A stretch of 64,000 nucleotides of DNA from Lepidostoma basale. Taxonomy: Eukaryota; Arthropoda; Insecta; Trichoptera; Lepidostomatidae. The notes below the pieces were generated by a model. The model was not told the DNA's origin. It searched no databases and saw only the letters and a list, made by a program, of their open reading frames with translations. The stretch lies in contig JAHDVF020001340.1 in NCBI GenBank assembly GCA_022606425.2, positions 1-64,000 of the forward strand, in the 5' to 3' direction. Made by a program: the position numbers and the translations under genes. Of this stretch, positions 22,494 to 33,460 are shown one piece after another. The number at the start of each line of letters is the position of its first letter. The stretch's first letter is position 1.

Positions 22494-23141
22494 AACTAAC
22501 TAACCACCATGCCGTCTCCCCGAAGGGGTAGGCAGAAATAATGGACTGCCACTAATCGGGTGGTGGTCTAGGGGATAGAACGCTTGGCTCCTGATCCAGG
22601 GGACTTGGGTTCAAGCCTGGACACGACCAGATTCCTTCTTCATAATAATGAGCTATTTTCTGCTCACATTGAAGATTGTAATAATAAATTCTAATATCAT
22701 TGATTTAAATCTTTGGTATTAGTCTTTTTAAAAAAAAAAAAAACTTTTATTTCCTGACATATTTCTCTCGATTCTTAAACATTCATACATCGTGTCACGC
22801 ACGCGCGTCAATTTCTCTGACTCCTCACATGGCCGATATTCAATATTTGATTTATTTGATCGTGCCACGTTTTCCTCGGTCTTCCTCTATTTCTGGTTCC
22901 ATTTACATCATTAACTTATATATTTTTTTTACCATTCTTTCTTCATTCATTCTTTCCATATGTCCAAACCATCTTAATGATCCTTTCATTATTTTGTTCA
23001 TGACACCATCATTCGCACCGCATTCACTTCTTATATTTTCATTCGACACTCTATCATACACAGAGTATCTACACATTCGTCTAAGAGATCTCATTTCTAT
23101 TGCATTTATTCTACTTTCATCCTTTTTTGCCAGTTCGAATG
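22494..23141 (-). mobile_element. LINE-A 3' end, interrupted by SINE-B
   Basis: The TTAG tail and terminus lie at 22494-22554. The copy resumes at about 22745 (TTTCCTGACATATTTCTCTC) after the SINE and runs to about 23141, covering RWFGHMERMNEERMVKK and RSLRRMCRYSVYDRV on the minus strand. The interruption falls within the KVWQS codons. Confidence 0.9.
22555..22744 (+). repeat. SINE-B copy 1, tRNA-headed, inserted in LINE-A
   Basis: A box TGGTCTAGGGG (about 22562), B box GGTTCAAGCCT (about 22609), then CTTCTTCATAATAATGAGCT and GATTGTAATAATAAATTC, ending in an A-run. Other copies lie at 23706, 29194 (minus) and 41582. Confidence 0.85.
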
Positions 23142-23539
23142 GCGAAGTGGCGAATGGTTTTCACGTGTCTTTATGGCAAAAAAACCCATAAAACTCGTCT
23201 TGTAGTTTTCACTCATTAGTGCTTTGGGATTCTGTTAAAAATATTATTTTGAAACAAAAAAAGTTGGGAGAAACGATGGTAAGATTAAGTTAGACAAGGA
23301 CTTAAAGGAAAATTCAAACATGGATTTTTACTGATTTAAAAATTATGGTACATATCTTGTGTTACATATGTAAGTGAATATGTTTTATATTTTTTATGAA
23401 AACGTTTAAAAAAATATATAAAAATTTATCGGACATGTTTCGTTTTGCTAAAGTATTATCAAATGCAGAAACAAACAAACGTTTTCATCAATGTTAAAGG
23501 AACATAACATAAGTGAATACGTAATATTGTTTCTTGACG

Positions 23540-23680
23540 TAAAATTCCATATTCAAAAACGGATACGAATGGAATCGTCTGTTTTCAAGAAGTGTTATTA
23601 TAATTGGACATGTTATTCATAAAAAATACAATAAAACTTCTAGAAAATAGACATTTTCTTTCGTATTTATCTAAGTGAAT
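23540..23680. repeat. Family C palindrome with deleted core
   Basis: The arms TCGTCTGTTTTCAAGAAGTG and AAAACTTCTAGAAAATAGAC mirror each other, but the ribozyme-like centre is reduced to GACATGTTATTC. An internal-deletion derivative. Confidence 0.6.
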
Positions 23681-23705
23681 ATGCAGAATATTTGATATTT
23701 GATAA

Positions 23706-23880
23706 CCAGGTGGTGGTCTAGGGGATAGAACGCTTGGCTCCTGGTCCAGGGGGCATGGGTTCAAGCTTGGACATGACCAGATACCTTCTTCATAATAAAG
23801 AGCTATTTTCTACTCACATTGAAGATTGTTAATAAATTCCAATACCATTGACATAAATCCTTCTTTATCCTATCAAAAAA
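23706..23880 (+). repeat. SINE-B copy 2
   Basis: GGTGGTGGTCTAGGGGATAG head, B box GGTTCAAGCTT, and the CTTCTTCATAATAAAGAGCT body. Confidence 0.85.
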
Positions 23881-23965
23881 ACGTCAGATTTCAAGATATT
23901 TTATTATATACACGGGAGAATAACGCGTTTTTCATTGGCAGGGCTTTATTAAATCTGTTAATATA

Positions 23966-24580
23966 ACTAACTAACTAACCATCACGCCATCTCCCTGAAA
24001 GGGTAAAAGGTCTTTTCGCTCCGCGGGAGACGCGGTGTGATGGGTTGCGAACCTCATCGCCACCAATAGGCATCTCCCGCGCACACTTTGATCGTGCAAC
24101 ACCCACAAAATAAATCGAAAATAAATAATATGAAATACAATGATATAAAATAAAATAACAAAATAAAAATAATTTAACACAAAATGTTCTTTTTAGATGG
24201 TGCACATATTGTCTATTTAATATATGTTCCACGTATCCACCGTTTTTTAATTTAGCACATAATGTAAAAACATATAATGTTTTTTTCGATGTTGCACATG
24301 TCGACATAGACGATCCGGACTTTTGTGTTTATTTCATTTATGTTACACGTATTCACCGTTTTTGCTGTAATTAGGCATTTTAACAGCAAGAACTTAAAAA
24401 TAATATTGAAGAAATTATTCAAATTGTCATTGGAACAAATGAAAAATTTATTTTGACACCTGTCAAAATTCTTTATAAAAACGAAAAAACTAATATAATT
24501 TTAACAGCAAAACAGTACAAACGTATTATGTGTCACAATTAACTATTATAAAGTGCGGCAACAATTAAATTGACCAAAAC
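23966..24580 (-). repeat. Element J, near full length
   Basis: Minus orientation, from the (TTAG)n tail at 23966 to about 24580. Contains CATCACACCGCGTCTCCCGC and TATTGGTGGCGATGAGGTTC on the minus strand, then AT-rich body and a 5' part matching the copy at 27240 (GGACAATTTGAA..., TTTGACAGGTGTCAAAATAA). No long coding region. A 60-codon frame (FILWVLHD...SVRGRCLLVAMRF) stays open here and in the 30.6-kb copy but looks incidental. Confidence 0.8.
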
Positions 24581-24589
24581 AATTCACTT

Positions 24590-25170
24590 ATACATGAAAT
24601 ATCTCCAAATTTTACAGGAGCACCACATGAACCAAACCAAACTTTCAAAATCAGAATAAACAAATAAACAAACAGCATAATTCTGTTAATATAATAAGTG
24701 GATATACAATGAATGTATACAAGGTGAGCTGTACCGCATATATTTTCGACTTTTCAATGTCACAAAATCCTCCAAAATCAAAACGAAATTAATAACGGGC
24801 GCCTAAGTATTCATAATTTATTATCCACAAAGACAGTGCTGACTCAGTCCCAAGACCCTGCGATATCCCGTGCTGCGGAGGGCGAGTGTTTGCGGAGGTC
24901 CTTTGTCGGTCCTAGATTAATGTTTGCCCGCTATCCCGCCCGATGGTACTCGGCCGGATTATGATGGCATGTAAGATCACGTGTTGGCACAGTCCTCTGA
25001 CAGGCAATCACTTACTATTGTATCACGGTGGCCGGCAGCCCGGAATGCGATTAGCCACAATGTCTACATGATAGGCTTCTGAGAGCCGAGATGAGTTATG
25101 TTGTAATATTTGAAGACTCGTTTTTACGATATCATATATAATACAATTTATAATTCTACTAGTCATATTT
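24590..25170. other. Intergenic, with a GC-rich island at 24830-25100
   Basis: 24830-25100 is clearly GC-richer than the rest (CTGCGATATCCCGTGCTGCG, CCGCTATCCCGCCCGATGG) and shares nothing with the repeats in this window. No open frame of useful length. It could be single-copy regulatory or untranslated sequence. Confidence 0.35.
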
Positions 25171-25180
25171 TTTAAGGATT

Positions 25181-25581
25181 AATTGTATATCAATAGAGAC
25201 GAATATTTTTTTTTTTGGAAACAGAATATGGTAGTCGAGGCGTTTACAGGACTTATGACCTGTCATTGGTTAGGTTAAGCGATCACTTTATGTTTAACAA
25301 CATTCCCCATTCCGGAATGGGTAAAAACCATTAACCCGCAATGGGTAAAAATCCAGTATTTGTATACATTCAAAAAACAAATACTAGTCATAGTTAAACA
25401 AACCATTTTTGAATCATATTTTTTTGAGTTAAATCATAATAACAATGGTGGAATGGGGAATGTTGTAATTACATAAAGCGTGCGCTTAACCCAACCAATG
25501 ACAGGTCATAAGTCCTGTAAACACCTTGATCATCCATATTCAGTTTCCAGTTTGTTTCTTCGTCTCTATTGAGATACAATT
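25181..25581. mobile_element. 401-bp foldback element with ~135-bp arms
   Basis: The left arm begins AATTGTATATCAATAGAGAC and the right arm ends with its mirror (GTCTCTATTGAGATACAATT). The arms stay about 85-90% complementary for some 135 bp, sharing TTTACAGGACTTATGACCTG and ACAACATTCCCCATTCC. The loop contains two CAATGGGTAAAAA-type motifs. A rearranged relative lies at 52325-52440. No clear TSD. Confidence 0.75.
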
Positions 25582-25617
25582 AAAAATTCATATTTTTTTA
25601 ATAGCTTTTATCAATAA

Positions 25618-25682
25618 TTATCAAATCAAATCAAATCAAATCAGTTTATTTACGCAAAAGACATTACAAACAGCATAATTTT
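25618..25682 (-). mobile_element. Jockey-like LINE 3' tail
   Basis: (ATCAA)n followed by GTTTATTTACGCAAAAGACA and TTACAAACAGCATAAT; the reverse complement matches the tail at 42885-42945. Confidence 0.75.
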
Positions 25683-25689
25683 TTTAAAA

Positions 25690-26225
25690 ACATGTAGTAA
25701 TGGTGATATAACGGTGATAAATACAGAGGTGAAGTTGCACGAGCTGCAAATAATATAATAAGAACCTTCTCATGCAACGAAAATCTTAACCTAAAACTCC
25801 GACAAATAATGAATTAATGTTATGTATGGTCTGTTCTACTATATGGCTGCGAAACCCTAAATGTGAATGTAATGAGCCTGTTGGAGGCGTTTGAGATGCG
25901 GATATACTGCAGAATGCTCCGTATACCGTGGACCGATAGGGTCAGTATTGCAGACGTACTCCAGAGAGAAAGAGCCAATAGAGAGCTGTTGTCGTGTGTG
26001 AAAGTTAGAAAGGTCGCATATCATGTGCTAAGGGGAGAAAAATACCACCTCATTCGACTGATATTAATGGCTGAAGTGAATGGAAGCTGGTATAAGGCAG
26101 TTGTCCTGGCTGCGGAATATAAAAGAATGGACAGGAATGATAAGAATTCAGAACCTGTTCTAAGTGGCGCAAGATAGAGATGTCTTTGCTGCAGTGATCA
26201 GCAACGTTGGGGAAATCTGACTCGG
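25690..26225 (+). pseudogene. LINE ORF2 C-terminus, RTE-like, frameshifted
   Basis: Frames give VMYGLFYYMAAKP / WSVLLYGCETLNV, then LLEAFEMRIYCRMLRIPWTD, RVSIADVLQRERANRELLSC, YHVLRGEKYHLIRLI. After a frameshift near 26090 it gives QLSWLRNIKEWTG ... LF, stop, VAQDRDVFAAVISNVG. This order (LLYGCET, EAFEM-x-x-YRRMLRI-x-WTDRVSN, HVLRGEKY, LSWLRN, AQDR) is the C-terminus of RTE-type LINEs. Truncated at 5'; stops in each frame. The frame starting at 25863 is part of this. Confidence 0.85.
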
Positions 26226-26479
26226 CAGCGAAACAAGAAGAATGGTGAATTAGAAAAAAAAACAATAAAAAAATACTGCAGGGTAAGATTAATAATAAAT
26301 TTATTTATTTATAAAGTAAATATATGTTTTATTACTACCTGCAGAAAGCGTACGAGTATATCTCTTTTTAGTTTACGACAACAAATTTCTAATAATATTT
26401 AACAATTATTGTTCAACTATTTAACAATTATTGTTCAATTTAAGACAATTTTAATGAACTTGTCTATTAATAAACATTT

Positions 26480-27127
26480 TTTTAAACCATTCTCTCTTCA
26501 TTCATTCTTTCCACGTGTCAAACAATCTTAACGACCTTTTCATTATTTTGTTCAAAACACTTTCATTCGCACTGCATTAACTTATTATATAGGATGTTTT
26601 TTTAGAGGTATACAAGACATATTCAATATGAAAAAAAAACATATAAAAATAATGTTTATGTCAATGATATTACCTTTATTTAATAAATAATTATATGCGC
26701 AATCGTGAAGTCCAATTTTCGACAATTGTCGTCTTTGTTGATGCGTATTATCCACTAGGGTGTACGTGGTACGAAAACGATCCACGGTCTTCCGAATAAC
26801 TTTCTCGGATGAACGATTAAGTCGACCGTAAAATGGACGTAGTGCACGATAAGTTTGGCAAACCGAACCATGATTTTCAAAATAAATTTGTAAAATGGCA
26901 AAATGTATTGACTACAAATCAACTGTCAACTGATAAATTGAAAGCCTGTAAAAAAAAATGTTGCCAGTTTAAAAACCAAACCTCTAAAAAAAACACCAGA
27001 TATTTTCATTCGACCATCTATCATACACAGAATTTTAAACGATCGTCTAGGAGATCTCATTTCTACTGCATTTATTCTACTTTCATCATTCTTTTGCCAG
27101 TTTTATGCTTCGCTTCCATAAAGTAGT
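26480..27127 (-). mobile_element. LINE-A fragment, interrupted by a mariner-like deletion derivative
   Basis: Match from CATTCTCTCTTCATTCATTC to about 26588, resuming at 27001 (TATTTTCATTCGACCATCTA) up to CCAGTTTTATGCTTCGCTTC. The TTAG terminus is absent. Confidence 0.8.
26590..27000 (-). mobile_element. 411-bp deleted mariner-like element (DUF4817-type N-terminus)
   Basis: It splits LINE-A at a TA dinucleotide (TA repeated at 26588-26589 and 27001-27002). The ends share GTGTTTTTTT(T)AGAGGT as inverted repeats. The minus strand encodes IYFENHGSVCQTYRALRPFY, GRLNRSSEKVIRKTVDRFRT and TYTLVDNTHQQRRQ in one frame. These are features of the DUF4817/HTH N-terminus found on many insect mariner-like transposases. 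The catalytic DDE part is deleted, so it is a non-autonomous derivative. Confidence 0.8.
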
Positions 27128-27239
27128 AAATAAATTTATTCACTGAGTAAATAAAAGTAATTATTGAGTAGCTCGTTAACATTATTTAATGGTATTTTCT
27201 TTTATACCAAGTATTCATTATTATTATTCATTATTTTGA

Positions 27240-27813
27240 TCAATTTGATTGTTGCCGCACTTTGTGATAGTTATTTGTGACACAAAATACGTTTTCACTC
27301 TTCTGATGTTAAAATAATACAAGTTTTTTCGTTTATAAAAATAATTTTGACAGGTGTCAAAATAAATTTTTCATTTGTTCCAATGACAATTTGAATAAAT
27401 TCTTCAATCAAATTTTCAAGTTTTTGCTGGTGTTGGATTGTGATAAGTGCCTAATTAAAATGAAAAAAGTGGAATAAAAAATTAAATAAACACAAATTAA
27501 TGTCCGGATCGTCCAGCTGACGACAAGTGCACCATCTAAAAGAACATTATGTGTTAAATTATTTTTATGTGTTATTTTATTTTATATCATTGTATTTTGT
27601 ATAATTTGTTTTAGATTTATTATGTAGACGTTGAATGATTGAAGTGTGCGCGGGAGATGCCTATTGGTGGTGATGAGGTTCGCAACCCATCACACCGCGT
27701 CTCTCGCGTTGGCGAAAAGAGAAGAATGGAGTGCAGCATCGATTAAAGTGTTGCAGTTCATTCTTTCTGTCTACCCTTTCGGGGAAACGGCGTGATGGTT
27801 AGTTAGTTAGTTT
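27240..27813 (+). repeat. Element J, near full length
   Basis: Runs from TTGATTGTTGCCGCACTTTG through TTGACAGGTGTCAAAATAAA, GTCCGGATCGTCCAGCTGAC, TATTGGTGGTGATGAGGTTC and GGCGAAAAGAGAAGAATGGA to the LINE-A-like end GGCGTGATGGTTAGTTAGTT. Together with the 24-kb copy it defines J as about 590 bp. Confidence 0.8.
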
Positions 27814-28149
27814 TTCATTATTAGGTCATTCAATTTAAGAGTTACGTATAACGGGATCCACAACTAAAATAAAAAAAAAACAAATCACGGAGTAAATAAT
27901 GTTTCTTTCTTTTACTTGCCGCCGCAGCGCCAGCGTTCCGATTCGCGGAATGCGATGGAAGTAAATAATATATGGTTTGCCATTTCATGAATTGGGAATT
28001 CCGGGATGGCGATCGGTCCAAAATAAAATATCGGGTTGAAATAAATGAAAATGCAAATTGAAAGCAAACCTTTATTTGTGTGCTAGTTCAATTTGTTAAC
28101 GCAACCTATCTTTTGTTCCGCCGAAAGCATTTTGTAAAGATACATTTTA
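27814..28149. other. No recognised feature; balanced composition
   Basis: 27890-28130 is GC-richer (TTACTTGCCGCCGCAGCGCC) and non-repetitive within the window; no coding frame. Confidence 0.35.
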
Positions 28150-28398
28150 AGTATGAAACATGTAGAAATAATGGTAAAAAAAAGTATATGTTAACGATGT
28201 AAACGGAACTAGAAATAGAGGAAGACCGAGGAAAACGTGGCAAGATCAAATTATTCAAATATTGAATGTCGGCCACGTGAGGAGAATGAATGTTAAGAAG
28301 CGAGAAAAATATGTAAGGAAAGAAAAGTGTGCCAGTCCATTCTTTCTGCCTACCCCTTCGGAGAGACGGCGTGATGGTTAGTAAGTTAGTTAGTTTTT
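28150..28398 (+). mobile_element. LINE-A 3' end
   Basis: Decayed match from the MVKKVYVNDVNGTRNRGRPR region through CAGTCCATTCTTTCTGCCTA to GGCGTGATGGTTAGTAAGTT, with a short deletion after GTGAGGA. Confidence 0.8.
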
Positions 28399-28527
28399 AC
28401 CTTTTAAGTATTTGTTTTTTGAAAGAGAGATTTTATTTAATAACATTAATACATTCATAAACTAAATAAAATCTTTCGAAAGGAAATTACGTAAATTTTC
28501 AATTTACACAATAATATATTTAATAGT

Positions 28528-28722
28528 TGTTAATGGAACGAGAAACAGAGGAAGACCAACAATTGTGGCACGATCAAATATTAGATATCTGCCACGTGAG
28601 AATTCGGATAAATCAACGTGTGTGCATGACACGATGTATGAATGTTTAAAATACGTGAGAAGTATGTCAGAAAAATGTAGCACTACCATAATCATAATGT
28701 TTAGTTATGGTAGTTAGTTTTA
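28528..28722 (+). mobile_element. LINE-A 3' end, heavily decayed
   Basis: GGAACGAGAAACAGAGGAAG, GTGGCACGATCAAATATTAG and GTGCATGACACGATGTATGA are recognisable; the terminus is reduced to ATGGTAGTTAG. The opposite-strand 63-codon frame is a shadow. Confidence 0.7.
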
Positions 28723-29190
28723 TATTTAACTAACTGACCCGGTGAACTTCGTACCGCCTCAGAATCAATAAATGTTGTGTTAACTTAATAGCTTAAGTGA
28801 ATTCTGTTATTTATTAAGCTAAAATGAATACTCAAAATGAATGAAGTGCATTAAATTTGCAAAAATCACAATGAAAAGTATTTTAATCCCATTGAAATGA
28901 ATGTAATTCACGTGGCAGCAGCAAGGGATTTGATAAATTGAAGCGAATCGAAATGATTCGCTTAGCATTGTTGCACTACTTTATTTTAAACTATTATATT
29001 TGCTGAATGGGTTGCACTCGAGTTGATAATTTTTTATCGTGATTTTTTTCGGATGTTTTAAAAGTTATTTTGTTTTTCGGGAGACAAATCTAACAAATCA
29101 AAGATCATAAAAATCGGTCCAGCCGTTCTTGAGTAATAAATGGTGTAACTAACACGACTTAGTTTTAAACACAGTTTTTTATATTTATAA
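28723..29190. other. No recognised feature
   Basis: AT-rich sequence; no gene or known repeat. Confidence 0.4.
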
Positions 29191-29193
29191 AAA

Positions 29194-29366
29194 AAAGACT
29201 AATACCAAAGATTTAAATCAATGATTTTAGAATTTATTTTTATAATCTTCGTGAACAGAAATAGCTCATTTTTATGAAGAAGGAATCTGGTCGTGTTCAG
29301 GCTTGAACCTAAGTCCCCTGGATCAGGAGCCAAGCGTTCTATCCCCTAGACCTCTACCAGATTAAC
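29194..29366 (-). repeat. SINE-B copy 3
   Basis: Minus orientation with poly(T) start (poly(A) tail). The body AATAATGAGC-like and B box GGTTCAAGCCT read on minus; the A box region is AGGTCTAGGGG. Confidence 0.85.
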
Positions 29367-29369
29367 CCC

Positions 29370-30625
29370 ATTGTAGCATTTAACGTGTTGCGTACCGGAT
29401 TTGCTTTCGAAATATATTTTTTCCATTTTGAATCTTAAAACCGTCTCACCTTTTTGAATACTTTTGTTAAAGAAGTGACTATTCATATTTTGTGATTTCT
29501 CATCAAAATCTCAACGATTGAAAAATATAGCGGGCTATAATTTGGACTTAGTTTGCTGGTGAGATTAGCATAAAGAATTTCAAAGATTTATTGAAGGCAT
29601 TTGTCACTGTCAAAATATCAGAGCAGATTACAGAAAATGTCATTTTTACCGACTTACTACTTGCGTCACATAAAAACAGCCATTTTTTAAATACACTTTT
29701 AATTCAAGCTCTCTTTCCGTTTTATTATGGGCATTTATAATGTCCCGTCGTTTTGGAGCAAAACATTTTTTCACTTCAATATTTGCGGATTCTTAAAGCT
29801 TGATTCTTTGTTCTAATGCTTGAGACTTGTCATATATCTACCTGAGGGTATTAAGGCAAAGGTAACTATATGTTACATGAGATTATAATTAATGTCATTT
29901 ACATAATTATATTCAATTGAAGAAAAATGTATTTCAACTACACAATCAACGTGTTTTCAACGGCTTACGCTAAACAATGTATTAAAGAGACTTTCATATC
30001 TTTACATACGAAGAGCTATCCCTAAATAACGTGAAATAGCAAAATTAAAAGATAAAATATTTTTAGACTATAAAAGGTTTGAATTTTAAAAATTTCCCCA
30101 CCATTATTATAATTTTTTTTATAGAAAAGAATTAATATGTAATATTATGCTTGTAATATTATAACGTTTGTAATATGTATAACTGATCATTTTAAGTGAC
30201 ATTTAACTGATTCAATAATCAATAACTTAAATAATAATTTCATCAGTAATGTAATCAATTTGGATTTAAAATTGTTAATATCTAAATTAATATTCCTCTG
30301 TAAAAAATTTTTTTCTTCTTTTTTCAAAAGAGTAGCTTAAAATATGATTTAAAACGAATAATGTCAAAAATACAATATGGCTCTTAGGGACACGAAAAAC
30401 TTTTCATAAAATGTAAATTTTTATACCGAGGCGAATCCACAACGAACTTCAACAAGAAGATATTCTTTACTGGAGTAAAAAAAGGGGACCAAAATTTTAA
30501 AAGCAATCCAAATCCAATGTATAGATACGTAATTCACCAACATAAAAAGTGCTTTCGGAGCTTTTCAAATTTATTAGATTTATTATACATGAATATGATA
30601 ATTTGGATTACTCAGATTTTTCTCA
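29370..30625. other. No recognised gene
   Basis: 1.25 kb, AT-rich. No domain or repeat recognised. Confidence 0.4.
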
Positions 30626-30629
30626 CAAT

Positions 30630-31018
30630 AGTCCGGATCGTCCATGTCAACATGTGAACATCGAAAAAAAACATAATGTGTTATTACATTATGTGCTAAA
30701 TTAAAAAAACGGTGGATTCGTGGAACATAAATTAAATAGACAATGTGTGCACTATCTAAAAATAACATTTTGTGTTAAATTATTTTTATTTTGTTATTTT
30801 ATTTTATATCATTTTATTTTATTACATATTATTTGTTTTAGATTTATTTTGTGGGTGTTGCACGATCGAAGTGTGCGCGGGAGATGCCTATTGGTGGCGA
30901 TGAGGTTTGCAACCCATCACACCGAAAAGAGAAGGATGGAGTGCCGCATCAGTAAAAGTGTGACAGTCCATTCTTTCTGCCTACCCTTTCGTAGAGACGG
31001 CGTGATGGTTAGTTAGTT
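30630..31018 (+). repeat. Element J, 5'-truncated
   Basis: Begins GTCCGGATCGTCCATGTCAA and includes ACGGTGGATTCGTGGAACAT, TATTGGTGGCGATGAGGTTT and GAAAAGAGAAGGATGGAGTG. A deletion removes the CGTCTCCCGCGGGGG hairpin found in other copies. Ends GGCGTGATGGTTAGTTAG. Confidence 0.85.
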
Positions 31019-32425
31019 TTTTTTTCTCACAATATACGAGTAGTTTAAAAATTCTATTTATGGAATATTTTGGTGATATTTTATTCTGCATTCGTGCATA
31101 TTAATATTTTATTCTGTATTCGTGCATATTAATTATACTATGTTTTACAGAACTAACCATCTCTTTATCGTGAAGGAAGTTGCAATCTATATACTCGTAC
31201 CTAAAAACAAGAGATAAAGGTTACACTAGAATATTATCACTATCGTAGCTCAGATTGTATTCATTAAATTGCTGATTTATAGACTTCTTACAATGGGTTT
31301 CATAATACTGTGCTAACGAATACATAAACACTTTCTTAAGTCATTCTTTCATGTACTGAGAACACATTTGAGATCCTGTAGTCTCCGTCCTCGTGGAAGA
31401 CCTCACAAAAATGGAAACATAGCTAAAAATCCATCTCACAAGTGGAGCAACCCTCTAGAAAATATAATAAGGAAGAAAAAGAAAAAGGTTTTTAATGATT
31501 TAAAAATAATACGTATCTTGTTAAACTTATTAAATATTTAAAAAACGAGGAAACCATTTTGTGTTATTTCATTCTGTTCTAACCTAACCCAAGTACCTAA
31601 GTTAATTTACATTCGGATTTTTCCAACGATGAAATGGAAATCTGAATACAATTAGATACAGATTTCTTCAATGGTCTCTGATGAAATTTCCATTCAGATG
31701 TTATTGATTTAGTTAAAGGTTTTTACAAAACACCAGAGCTTCATATACTTAATAAATATAATGATATTTAACTACATGTTTTTATTTATTTATTTAACTA
31801 TCTAGCGTAAGTTAGAATTTAAACTGCGTTTGTTTTAATTTTAAGTGATTGTTACATTTTCTAAGTTAAAATTCCAAAATATCTCAATAAAGTTTTTTTG
31901 GGGTATCAAATTAACCTGTGAAAACTAGTGACACCATTAATATCGTAATATGATGATTTATTCATAGGTTTGTAAACCATAAATTAATAATCTTTATCTA
32001 CGTAGATAAAACAGTACCATAGAAATGCTGGTAATAAAACACAGAGTGCTTTATCGCGACGACGTCATCAATGAAATGTATAATAATTTTTTTAATCACG
32101 TTTATATTAAATATATTACGAGTATGTTGATTTCCTGATCTTTATTGGAATTATTTTTATTTTTAACGTAACCATATGATTACAAAGTAAAAGCTTATAC
32201 AGGATAGCGCAAAGTTCTTTTTTGTACGTTTTTTAGAATCGCAGTAAAAAATGACGCAATCATCCCCAACATTGAAAACATTTTGTGAAAATATTGGGTT
32301 CATAAATGGAAAGGATAAGCACAATCTTTCTTCGTAGTTGAAGATGATTGAGAATTGATTTCTTTCTGCATTTCTAAAAATGTATCATAAAGGTCAATTG
32401 GGGCCAGTTATCATATTTTAATTGA
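31019..32425. other. No recognised gene
   Basis: AT-rich. A 30-bp unit (TTCGTGCATATTAAT core) occurs twice at 31077-31135. 31590-31720 holds a weak inverted repeat around GAAATGGAAATCTGAATAC. Confidence 0.4.
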
Positions 32426-32429
32426 GATA

Positions 32430-32590
32430 CTCAAATGATTTTACTGAAATTTCTTAATGTAAGTTCATTTTAAATAATTATAAAACAAAACAATGTTTTT
32501 TTTAACTACTTCCACTTTTGTCTTTATTACGACAGCGAACGGTTTCGCCATGGTCGCTGGTATCGACAAACTGGTCATCAGTTTCTATTA
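32430..32590 (-). repeat. Hammerhead family B, half element
   Basis: Outer arm AAATGATTTTACTGAAATTT, inner arm ACTTCCACTTTTGTCTTTAT and a core at 32533-32573 on minus: stem I CAGT/GCTG, TTGTCGA, extra T, stem II ACCAG/ATGGC (imperfect), GAA, AC-CG-TT, C17. It ends at the core, and an 86-bp tandem array begins about 30 bp further on. Confidence 0.7.
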
Positions 32591-32619
32591 TTTTTTAAAT
32601 GCCGAGATATAAAGTGTTC

Positions 32620-33062
32620 CATTTTCTCATAATAATATTCACCTTATGTGATTATTATCAAACTCTGATCATTCAGATAATAAATATCGTTATTGAATTA
32701 AATCACATTATTTCCAAATAATTTCCACATTTTGTGATTAACATCAAAATTTGATTATTCAGATAACGAATATTATAATTGAATTAAATTACACCATTTC
32801 AAAAGAATGTCTACCTTTTGTTATAATATTTAAACACTGATCATTACGATTATAAATATGTTTATGGAATTTAATAATATTATATAATTTTTTAAAAAAT
32901 AATTTCCATTTTACGTGACCATCAGCAAACTCTGATCATTCAAATAATAAGTTTCTTGATCCAATTAAATGACATTATTTAAAAATAATTAAAATATTTT
33001 GTGATTTTAATCGAACTCTGATCATCCAGATAATTAATATCGTTATCGAATTAAATTGAAAT
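32620..33062. repeat. Minisatellite, five diverged ~86-bp units
   Basis: The motif GTGATT...CAAACTCTGATCATTCAGAT...AATATCGTTATTGAATTAAA recurs with GTGA at 32648, 32734, 32820 (GTTA), 32915 and 33001. Spacings are 86, 86, 95 and 86 bp. Units are 70-85% alike by eye. Confidence 0.8.
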
Positions 33063-33186
33063 CAGTCCAGCAAATTGAAACAGACGAAAATATTTATTTG
33101 TTTTCAAATTAACTTACAATAATCGAATATTGTAAACTGTATCCGATAGACAAGCAATTTGGATTAATTAATTCAGAGCTTTATTA

Positions 33187-33460
33187 GAAATGTTATTTGA
33201 ATTCTGTGATTAGACCGCGGCTTAAAACTTGATACAAACATAAATAGAATTCGTGAGTTGTGATGGCAAACAATACCAAACCCAGATTGTACCAACTCCA
33301 GTCAAGCTCTCCATTGAACCGAAAGCAATGGGACCAATAATCCGGCCCTCGACTAGTCCTGTGAGGAGACCCCCCTGCCGAATATTATATTGTTTACCGG
33401 TGATTCGGATGCTCCCTTCGGCAGTGGCGAATGGAGGAATTGAGTAATCCTCAAATACCC
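33187..33460 (-). other. Possible isolated exon or coding relic
   Basis: The minus strand reads YSIPPFATAEGSIRITGKQY, NIRQGGLLTGLVEGRIIGPI, AFGSMESLTGVGTIWVWYCL without a stop for about 65 codons, in a GC-richer island. The plus strand also has a 64-codon frame (33253-33447). No family is recognised and splice sites are ambiguous. Coding status is uncertain. Confidence 0.25.

Noticed and set aside
23975..24307. 110-codon minus frame as a protein
   Set aside because: Lies wholly in element J, which is non-coding; the frame is broken in the 27.2-kb copy.
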